The notes beneath the pieces are model-generated. The model did not search any database, was not told where the DNA came from, and saw only the letters and a program-made list of their open reading frames with translations. Positions 7,319 through 11,980 of a DNA stretch of 11,980 nucleotides are shown here, one piece after another. The stretch spans positions 1 to 11,980 of the forward strand of contig JAZSRY010000042.1 in the NCBI GenBank assembly GCA_045538735.1, in the 5' to 3' direction. Within the stretch, counting starts at the first letter, position 1, and the number at the start of each line of letters is the position of its first letter. Both the position numbers and the translations under genes were made by a program. Origin of the DNA: SIG459 sp045538735 (GTDB lineage Bacteria > Bacillota > Clostridia > Oscillospirales > Oscillospiraceae).

Positions 7319-7348
7319 AAAAGGAGCAGTTCATACTGCTCCTTTTTT
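7317..7348 (+). terminator. Rho-independent terminator after the ABC exporter
   Basis: AAGGAGCAGT pairs with ACTGCTCCTT around a TCAT loop, flanked by an A run on the left and T run on the right. It overlaps the end of the stop codon at 7318 and closes the + strand locus. The A/T flanks make it potentially bidirectional. Confidence 0.92.
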
Positions 7349-7361
7349 ATGATATAGAACA

Positions 7362-7390
7362 TTGCAAAAGACAGGAATATAAGTTAGAAT
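7362..7390 (+). promoter_or_regulatory. Candidate sigma-70 promoter for the aldo/keto reductase
   Basis: TTGCAA (7362-7367) and TAGAAT (7385-7390) are separated by 17 bases, just after the upstream terminator and ~40 bases before the likely ATG. The -10 matches TATAAT in 5 of 6 positions, the -35 matches TTGACA in 4 of 6. Confidence 0.5.
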
Positions 7391-7427
7391 TGATTTTATT
7401 AAATTGGTGACAGGGGCAAAGTTTAAT

Positions 7428-8606
7428 ATGAACTATCGTCTTGATAAATACGGAAATAAAATCTCCGCCCTCGGCTTTGGTTGCATGCGTTTTCAGCGCA
7501 AGATGGGGGCTATTAATATGGCTGAGACCGAGAAAGAGCTAATGGAAGCCATTGCACTTGGGGTGAACTATTTTGACACTGCCTTTGTCTATCCCGGCAG
7601 CGAAAGCGTTCTCGGTGAGCTTCTTGAGAAAAACGGAGTGAGAGATAAGGTTTACATAACTACTAAACTCCCTCATTATCTGATACGCAGCAGGGAAGGG
7701 CTTGAGAAGCTTTTTAATGAGCAGCTTAAGCGGCTGCGCACAGACCATATCGACTATTACCTCATGCACATGCTCGCGGATACAGGAACCTTTGACCGTC
7801 TGAAAGCTCTTGGCATTGAGGACTGGATTGCCGAGAAAAAGGCAAGCGGTGCCATAAGACAGATCGGCTTTTCCTATCATGGGAATTCGGATATGTTCTG
7901 CGCCTTGGTTGATGCCTATGATTGGGATATCTGCATGATCCAGTATAACTATATGGATGAGCATTCCCAGGCGGGAAGAAAGGGGCTTCAGTATGCCCAC
8001 TCCAAAGGGCTTCCCGTTATCATTATGGAGCCTCTCCGCGGCGGAAAGCTTGTTAATGGCCTGCCCGAGGAGGCAAAACAGATATTCAAAAGCTATACTC
8101 CCAGACGCTCTCCCGCAGAGTGGTCTTTCCGCTGGCTTTGGAATCAGGCGGAAGTCAGCTGTGTGCTTTCCGGCATGAACTCTCTTGATATGATAAGGGA
8201 AAATGCGGCAGCGGCCTCCGATGCACAGGTTGGTCAGCTAAGCGATGCCGATAATGAGATGCTCAAGAGTGTTGCCCGCGCAATAAACTCCAAAATGAAG
8301 GTCGGCTGCACGGGATGCGGATATTGCATGCCATGTCCAAAGAATGTTGACATACCGGGCTGTTTTTCCGCCTATAACCGACGCCACACCGAGTCTAGGC
8401 TCTGGGCGTTGGCTGACTATGTTAAGTGCACAGCGCTGAGAAAAACGCCTACACCCGCATCCAACTGCATCAGCTGCGGAAAGTGCGTCAAGCATTGTCC
8501 CCAGGGCATCAATATTCCCGCAGAGCTTGAAAAAGTGAAAAAGGAACTGGAGATTCCGATTTACAGGGCTGTTCTTAAAGGAAATCAAAAACTCAAAAGA
8601 TTTTAA
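7428..8606 (+). CDS. Aldo/keto reductase with C-terminal double 4Fe-4S ferredoxin domain
   Basis: The 392-residue protein has an aldo/keto reductase barrel: NYRLDKYGNKISALGFGCM, then Asp50 and Tyr55 in YFDTAFVYPGSE, Lys80 in ITTKLP, and His114 in YYLMHM, which together form the family's D-Y-K-H active site. A C-terminal extension carries two 4Fe-4S motifs, CxxCxxCxxxCP-like: Cys294/297/300/303 (CTGCGYCMPCP) and Cys347/350/353/357 (CISCGKCVKHCP). This architecture is common in anaerobic Clostridia; substrate is unknown. ATG 7428 is preferred over the TTG at 7404, which would add eight weakly supported residues; AGGGG lies at 7413-7416. It stands alone with its own promoter candidate and terminators on both sides, so it is probably not part of the peptide locus. 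Confidence 0.93.
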   Translation: MNYRLDKYGNKISALGFGCMRFQRKMGAINMAETEKELMEAIALGVNYFDTAFVYPGSESVLGELLEKNGVRDKVYITTKLPHYLIRSREGLEKLFNEQLKRLRTDHIDYYLMHMLADTGTFDRLKALGIEDWIAEKKASGAIRQIGFSYHGNSDMFCALVDAYDWDICMIQYNYMDEHSQAGRKGLQYAHSKGLPVIIMEPLRGGKLVNGLPEEAKQIFKSYTPRRSPAEWSFRWLWNQAEVSCVLSGMNSLDMIRENAAAASDAQVGQLSDADNEMLKSVARAINSKMKVGCTGCGYCMPCPKNVDIPGCFSAYNRRHTESRLWALADYVKCTALRKTPTPASNCISCGKCVKHCPQGINIPAELEKVKKELEIPIYRAVLKGNQKLKRF

Positions 8607-8607
8607 G

Positions 8608-8644
8608 AAGAAAGAGAGGACTTTTCAAAAGTCCTCTCTTTTTT
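8608..8644. terminator. Bidirectional terminator between converging genes
   Basis: AAAGAGAGGACTT pairs with AAGTCCTCTCTTT through a tiny TCA-type loop, with A/T runs on each side. It serves the reductase on the + strand, and its right side overlaps the last codon of the S51-like gene on the - strand. Confidence 0.9.
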
Positions 8645-9359
8645 ACATCTTTATACTTTCTCCGTTTTCACAGAGCTTTTTAATTGAGCCGTTTTCTATG
8701 GAGTATGCCTCTCCGAAAACTTCCTCCTTGCCCTTGCTGCAAAGGACATAGCTCCCGTCGGGCAAAACAGTAAAGCACTTACCGAAGCTGTCGCCGTAAG
8801 TGATGTCCTCAAAAAGTCGTCTGCCGTCCAGATAATTATCCCGCACCTGATTATAGTGGGGGAGAATCTGTGCTTTGCAGAGGGCAAGACCTTCCGCGAA
8901 GCGTATGAAATCAGGGTCGATGCTCTCTCCCGCTTCTTCAGGCTGAACATAAACCTCTTCCGCGCTGTTCATGCTTCCCGCGCTTATTCCCAGAATAATG
9001 CCCTCAAATCCGCGAAGAAGCTCCCGAAGATTTATCTGAGTGAAGAATCTGTTTTGGGTGGGGACATGTCCTCCGGCAAGAATTATAAGCTGAGAGGAGG
9101 ATATAAGCTCCTTTGCTTCATCCTCGTTGCGCCCGTCAAGCAGAATATAGTCAGAGAAAGCAAAACCGCTTGCTTCGAAGCTGCGCTTTATAGCGTAGCC
9201 ATGGGATTCTGTGAAGGGGCGATTATCTCTGTCAGAGCTGATAAATAAGCAGCGGCAGGGATGGGGGATAAGCCCGGAGAGTTTATCAACAAATCCATTG
9301 GCGGGGTTTAGTTTTTCCTCACCTAAAAGGCAGGGTGAGCTTGTGAGCAATACTGTCAT
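8643..9359 (-). CDS. Peptidase S51 family protein (dipeptidase E-like)
   Basis: The 238-residue protein matches the S51 peptidase E fold, a class I glutamine-amidotransferase-like alpha/beta domain: LLTSSPC at the start, LAGGHVPTQN (residues ~94-103) and nucleophile elbow GISAGSM with Ser126. His168 in ILPHYN is the likely catalytic His. Family members cleave Asp-Xaa dipeptides (peptidase E) or cyanophycin-type dipeptides; the exact substrate is not fixed by the sequence. No signal peptide, so it is cytoplasmic. The start ATG (9357-9359 on the + strand) lies three bases after the stop of the membrane protein gene, so the two form a short operon. Length is close to that of bacterial peptidase E. 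Confidence 0.88.
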   Translation of the reverse strand: MTVLLTSSPCLLGEEKLNPANGFVDKLSGLIPHPCRCLFISSDRDNRPFTESHGYAIKRSFEASGFAFSDYILLDGRNEDEAKELISSSQLIILAGGHVPTQNRFFTQINLRELLRGFEGIILGISAGSMNSAEEVYVQPEEAGESIDPDFIRFAEGLALCKAQILPHYNQVRDNYLDGRRLFEDITYGDSFGKCFTVLPDGSYVLCSKGKEEVFGEAYSIENGSIKKLCENGESIKM

Positions 9360-9362
9360 ATC

Positions 9363-10025
9363 TCAGCTTTCGTACCAGCCAATACGGACGGCCTCGGGAA
9401 TTTCCTCCGTCTCTTCGGGGTAGGGATAGCCCTTGTTTTTCATAATGAGGAGATAGATGGGCAGGAAGAAACCGACAAAAAGGCTGAGGATGAAAAACAG
9501 CAGGGAGAATTTGGGGCTGAGGGATTCAATGAGCTTATAGAGGCAGATGTAATAAAGCGCAGTGAATGCGATGCCGCCGAAGCTCATGCCTATAATTCCA
9601 AATTCCATGCCGAAAGCCATCTGCATAATGTTGCGGAATACTTCAAATTCGCTTCCGTTGATTGAGTTTTCCATGAGGGGGAATATTGCTGCAAAGCCAA
9701 CAAAGAAAACCGCACAGGCAATGTAATATACAATGATTCCAATCAAGAGAACAAGGCGGAAATGGCGGTCGTGCCCGCTGCTGCGCTTGTCAAACTCGTC
9801 AGCAAGCGCGCCCATAATCCAGTACTTCGCAATGGGTATCCACGCAAGCCATGCGCCCTTTATGCCGCGGCGTTTTGCAATTCGGTGGTGGGCAATGGAG
9901 AGCATTATGTATTCAGGAATAAGCACGCCAAGAACCACTACTGCAATAACGGCTATATATACGGTGAGAAATATTCGCATTTCTTCCGTATTAGGTCCAA
10001 AGCTGTAAAAGGGTTGAATAGACAT
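9363..10025 (-). CDS. Multi-pass membrane protein of unknown function
   Basis: The 220-residue protein has about four hydrophobic segments (near residues 16-40, 85-112, 130-158 and 165-192) and an amphipathic stretch RGIKGAWLAWIPIAKYWIMG, followed by a conserved-looking acidic/basic loop ADEFDKRSSGHDRH. The KGAWLAWIP-type motif recurs in membrane proteins of gut Clostridia that lack an assigned function, from memory. The cytoplasmic tail PYPEETEEIPE is acidic. ATG 10025 is chosen because AGGAGG sits eight bases upstream; a TTG at 10031 would leave only two bases. It is co-directed with the S51-like gene and separated from it by three bases, so a shared transcript is likely; no functional link is visible. 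Confidence 0.85.
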   Translation of the reverse strand: MSIQPFYSFGPNTEEMRIFLTVYIAVIAVVVLGVLIPEYIMLSIAHHRIAKRRGIKGAWLAWIPIAKYWIMGALADEFDKRSSGHDRHFRLVLLIGIIVYYIACAVFFVGFAAIFPLMENSINGSEFEVFRNIMQMAFGMEFGIIGMSFGGIAFTALYYICLYKLIESLSPKFSLLFFILSLFVGFFLPIYLLIMKNKGYPYPEETEEIPEAVRIGWYES

Positions 10026-10033
10026 TTTCAAAT

Positions 10034-10039
10034 CCTCCT
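10034..10039 (-). promoter_or_regulatory. Shine-Dalgarno site fixing the start of the membrane protein
   Basis: AGGAGG on the - strand, eight bases before ATG 10025. It decides between this ATG and the in-frame TTG at 10031. Confidence 0.85.
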
Positions 10040-10125
10040 TTTATTAGTTTATTTCAGTTTATCATAAAGTGGAATAGTCCGCAACTTGTATGTGGCCGGA
10101 GACTGATTTGATATCATGTATTCAA

Positions 10126-11265
10126 TCAGTAATCAAATATTATAGTGTAAAACGTATCCCGGTCGTTATAGTAGTACCAATAATTATAATTGAAAGCTCT
10201 GCCGGTGTTCAAAAGAGTGTTTTGAATTATATTTTTGAATTGTTCAGGCTGGTTGTCGTAAACAAGCATTGTACGGATAGTTTTTGCGCCGGTTTGACTC
10301 CACTGCCAGACAATTGTGTCGGCCATGGTCTGCATATCATAATGGATGTTGCTGTAATGGACATAGTAAAAGTTGTTGTCGCTGTATTGTGCGATGGGGT
10401 GATATTCCATATAAGAAGCCCACCAATACTCGGTTACCATATCTTTTCCTACGTTAAAGTATCCGTATATGTTCTCTCCGTCTCCGTCCATATCATCATA
10501 AGTGACATCCACAATATACCATAGTCCGTTTAAGTTTATAGTGTTTGCCATATGGAAACCGTCAGGAGATTCAACGCTTATTCGGCCTACAGTAAATCCT
10601 GCTAAAGAGGCAAGGGTGTAAAATGCATCGGTATAGCCCTGACAGTTTGCCTTTCCGTCCAAAAGCGCTCCAATAACAGTAAGGTAACGGGGAGGATTCA
10701 AAGGATCATCGACATCGAGTGAGCCGGTGTAATAAGTAATACGATCCATGAGCATGTTATGAAGAATCAATTCAAGCTCATATTCGTCATAAGCCTGACT
10801 TCTTGCGCTTTCAATCATACCCAAGGCTGTGTTGAGTGCCTGAAATTCGTCTGCTGTCAGCGTGGAGTAGTCTCCACTGTTCCATGCGTCTACAATGCGC
10901 TCTCCGGGGTATTCGGTGATTTTGATGTTGTATATATCGCCGTTTTGGCTCCAATTAATATTGCAGGCATTGCACATTTGAGCCATAGTTTGACCGCTGA
11001 ATGTTTCATAACCGTTGTATTGGAATGAAAACTCAAATATGTCGGCCTCTTTTTGTGAATTCAGGTAGTCATTAAGCTGCTCAAGACTGCTTATAACCTG
11101 TATGTATGGGGTGTATGAATCCTCGTAATTATAATCAGGGGATATGGTTTGCGTGCTGTTTGTGATGCTCTCATCGGATTTGTTGTTTTTGTCGGAATCG
11201 TCAAAGCAGCGAACAAGAAGAAGCACCAACGCTATGCCAATGACAATAGTGAAAAACTTTTTCAT
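10126..11265 (-). CDS. Membrane-anchored or secreted transglutaminase-like protein
   Basis: The 379-residue protein begins with a signal/anchor segment (MKKFFTIVIGIALVLLLV) and then Cys20. The -1 residue is Arg, so LVRC is a poor lipobox and signal-anchor is as likely as lipoprotein. A Ser/Asn/Asp-rich linker follows. A transglutaminase-like core has Cys208 in GKANCQGYTDAF, His238 in GFHMANTI and Asp253 in WYIVDVTYDD, the usual Cys-His-Asp triad of this superfamily; bacterial members are proteases or cross-linkers of the cell envelope. The region upstream (residues ~50-200) and the C-terminal 100 residues, very rich in Tyr, Asn and Trp, have no assignment. ATG 11265 has GGAAGGA eight bases upstream (11274-11280); the GTG at 11283 is less likely. 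It is transcribed from its own promoter candidate. Confidence 0.87.
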   Translation of the reverse strand: MKKFFTIVIGIALVLLLVRCFDDSDKNNKSDESITNSTQTISPDYNYEDSYTPYIQVISSLEQLNDYLNSQKEADIFEFSFQYNGYETFSGQTMAQMCNACNINWSQNGDIYNIKITEYPGERIVDAWNSGDYSTLTADEFQALNTALGMIESARSQAYDEYELELILHNMLMDRITYYTGSLDVDDPLNPPRYLTVIGALLDGKANCQGYTDAFYTLASLAGFTVGRISVESPDGFHMANTINLNGLWYIVDVTYDDMDGDGENIYGYFNVGKDMVTEYWWASYMEYHPIAQYSDNNFYYVHYSNIHYDMQTMADTIVWQWSQTGAKTIRTMLVYDNQPEQFKNIIQNTLLNTGRAFNYNYWYYYNDRDTFYTIIFDY

Positions 11266-11292
11266 GATACCGATCCTTCCCACATAAAACCG

Positions 11293-11314
11293 TATAGCTT
11301 AAATATAGCTTAAA
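11293..11314. repeat. Tandem 11-base direct repeat over the promoter
   Basis: TATAGCTTAAA occurs twice back to back (11293-11303 and 11304-11314) with no mismatch. It covers the -10 region of the transglutaminase-like gene's promoter candidate and could be a regulator binding site or a slippage product. Confidence 0.8.
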
Positions 11315-11330
11315 GTTTAAATAATTACAA
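11302..11330 (-). promoter_or_regulatory. Candidate promoter of the transglutaminase-like gene
   Basis: On the - strand TTGTAA (11325-11330) and TATATT (11302-11307) are spaced by 17 bases, ~37 bases before the start codon. The -10 element lies within a tandem 11-base repeat, so transcription may be controlled through it. Confidence 0.55.
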
Positions 11331-11412
11331 CAGAAGACTGAATTCTCGAAAATATAAATTGTCCGTGAAGCGGACTCCTTACAATCACCTCTGCAAATAT
11401 TATAACGTAGTT

Positions 11413-11586
11413 AATGAAATATTGCTACGCAATATGAAATAATCCTTCGGATTATGAAATATTTTGCCTTGTAGCAAAATGTGAAATAAAATAAATCCCT
11501 CATACGCGAGCCGCGTATTTCATAGCGTTAGCTATTTTATAACGCGAAGCGTTATTTCACAAATCCCGCAAGGGATTTATTTCATT
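11413..11586. repeat. Hairpin comb: seven short hairpins bounded by 8-bp inverted repeats
   Basis: AATGAAAT (11413-11420) and ATTTCATT (11579-11586) are perfect inverted ends. Between them are seven hairpins, six with exactly 7-bp stems: 11419-11435 (loop TAC), 11439-11455 (TTC), 11461-11480 (six-base loop), 11502-11518 (AGC), 11522-11535 (5-bp stem), 11539-11555 (GAA), 11561-11578 (GCAA). The first three are followed by TGAAAT-type spacers, the last four by TTCAT/TTCAC-type ones, so the whole comb has a mirrored layout. Stem sequences all differ. No open reading frame or transposase is present. It resembles compound hairpin repeats I associate with gut Clostridia intergenic regions; it may be a non-autonomous mobile element or a transcript-stabilising structure. 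Confidence 0.75.
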
Positions 11587-11631
11587 GAAAAGAAACACCT
11601 TTTGTCCGGTAGGCAAAAGGTGTTTCTTTTC
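11587..11631. terminator. Perfect 18-bp hairpin, terminator-like
   Basis: GAAAAGAAACACCTTTTG (11587-11604) pairs perfectly with CAAAAGGTGTTTCTTTTC (11614-11631) around a nine-base loop. It lies directly beside a tRNA-Ser 3'-end-like sequence on the - strand, where a tRNA terminator would be expected. The T-rich arm makes it plausible on either strand. Confidence 0.7.
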
Positions 11632-11678
11632 TGGCGGAGAGTAAGGGATTTACCCAAAGGGCATAAACTTCGAATCCC
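11632..11678 (-). pseudogene. tRNA-Ser 3'-end-like remnant with a ~20-base insertion
   Basis: Read on the - strand, the segment ends AATCCCTTACTCTCCGCCA, which equals the acceptor 3' arm, discriminator and CCA of a bacterial tRNA-Ser. Immediately before it a T-arm-like GGGATTCG is separated from AATCCC by a 20-base piece (11651-11670) containing a small CCC-AAA-GGG hairpin. No 5' half (GGAGAG-type acceptor arm, D arm or anticodon) is found in the ~150 bases to the right, so this is not a functional tRNA. It may be a remnant, an attachment-site-like scar, or part of a dispersed repeat derived from a tRNA end. Confidence 0.5.
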
Positions 11679-11691
11679 AACACCCGCAAGC

Positions 11692-11776
11692 AAAAAAAGA
11701 AAGCCACCGCAAGGGTGACTGTCTTTTCTGCGAAAGAGTAACCAAACGGAGCAAAATCGAGGTAAAAGTAACCAAA
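11692..11776. repeat. Imperfect hairpin and AGTAACCAAA direct repeats
   Basis: AAAAGAAAGCCACC and GGGTGACTGTCTTTT (11695-11727) form an imperfect hairpin around GCAA. AGTAACCAAA occurs at 11737-11746 and again at 11767-11776. No coding frame is supported here; the segment looks like a further part of the repeat mosaic to its left. Confidence 0.5.
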
Positions 11777-11793
11777 AGTAGTGTAACCGCTCT

Positions 11794-11845
11794 GTTCGAT
11801 AACTTGAATTTATCGAACCAAAAGGAAAAAAGTATTTTTCCCTTT
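11794..11845 (-). terminator. Two hairpins after the partial gene at the right edge
   Basis: Directly after its stop codon, AAAGGAAAAAA (11821-11831) pairs with TTTTTCCCTTT (11835-11845) with one G-U pair; this is followed on the - strand by a perfect 9-bp hairpin, GTTCGATAA/TTATCGAAC (11794-11802 with 11810-11818). The first is A/T-rich and weak; together they probably end transcription of the right-edge gene. Confidence 0.45.
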
Positions 11846-11980
11846 ATAAATTGAATTTTTCCTGAATCATTTTGGCAACTACATCAGGCGGAAGCTTTGA
11901 ATTGTCGATTTTTATATAGTTATCAAACGGAATTTCACCATCAAAGCTTTCAAGGCGATATTGGGTATCATCGTTGATAA
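11844..11980 (-). CDS. C-terminal end of a gene running off the right edge
   Basis: An open - strand frame enters from the right edge and ends at TAA (11844-11846 on the + strand). The 44 visible residues include RLESFDGEIPFDNYIKIDNS and end VVAKMIQEKFNL. The FDNYIKIDNSKLPP pattern followed by a last amphipathic helix resembles the tail of small P-loop nucleoside/adenylate-kinase-like ATPases (AAA family proteins of ~180 residues) from memory; the P-loop itself lies outside the window, so this assignment is tentative. Confidence 0.6.
   Translation of the reverse strand, partial: INDDTQYRLESFDGEIPFDNYIKIDNSKLPPDVVAKMIQEKFNL

Noticed and set aside
10102..10130. ACTGATT/AATCAGT hairpin as terminator of the transglutaminase-like gene
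   Set aside because: It overlaps the stop codon, has a long loop and lacks a T run on the - strand.
10126..11265. Transglutaminase-like protein as the lasso peptide B2 protease of the locus
   Set aside because: It is a secreted or anchored protein on the other strand, 3 kb from the exporter and behind two terminators, with its own promoter; lasso B2 proteases are cytoplasmic.
11413..11586. CRISPR array
   Set aside because: The repeated units are 5-6 base spacers between unlike hairpins; there are no long identical repeats with unique spacers and no cas genes.

Overview
The window looks like a chromosomal stretch from a gut-type Clostridia (Oscillospiraceae/Ruminococcaceae-like). The reasons are the strong AGGAGG-type ribosome sites, the Clostridia-style beta-helix surface protein, the single-pass proteins with Pro/Thr/Glu stalks, the aldo/keto reductase with two 4Fe-4S motifs, and the intergenic hairpin repeats. 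This is recognition from sequence alone, without a database search.

Left part (1-7318, all + strand) is the accessory locus. It starts inside a large secreted beta-helix protein (open at the left edge). This is followed closely by a 39-residue acidic peptide that looks like a RiPP precursor, an HPr-kinase-like P-loop protein, and a PqqD-like peptide-binding protein that overlaps the kinase gene by ATGA. After a 271-base gap filled with palindromic repeat sequence come two single-pass membrane proteins with disordered stalks, an S24/S26 (Ser-His type) peptidase without a membrane anchor, and an ABC exporter with fused membrane and ATPase domains. The last three genes overlap each other, and a strong terminator closes the run. 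Precursor, recognition domain, kinase, protease and exporter together suggest a peptide or protein modification and export system. No radical SAM, cyclase or nucleotidyltransferase is visible, so the chemistry is unknown or lies upstream. A [DE]GD[LM]G[LV]xD motif at the end of the small peptide recurs at the end of the first membrane protein, and G[VI]EDSIF is shared by the two membrane proteins.

Middle (7362-8644) is a stand-alone aldo/keto reductase-ferredoxin gene with its own promoter candidate and a terminator shared with the converging gene.

Right part (8643-11265, - strand) has a peptidase S51-like gene, a multi-pass membrane protein just upstream of it in the same run, and a separately promoted, membrane-anchored transglutaminase-like protein. 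The gene-free stretch 11266-11843 holds a promoter with an 11-base tandem repeat, a comb of seven short hairpins bounded by inverted repeats, a perfect 18-bp hairpin next to a tRNA-Ser 3'-end-like remnant, and more hairpins. The right edge cuts the 3' end of a further - strand gene.
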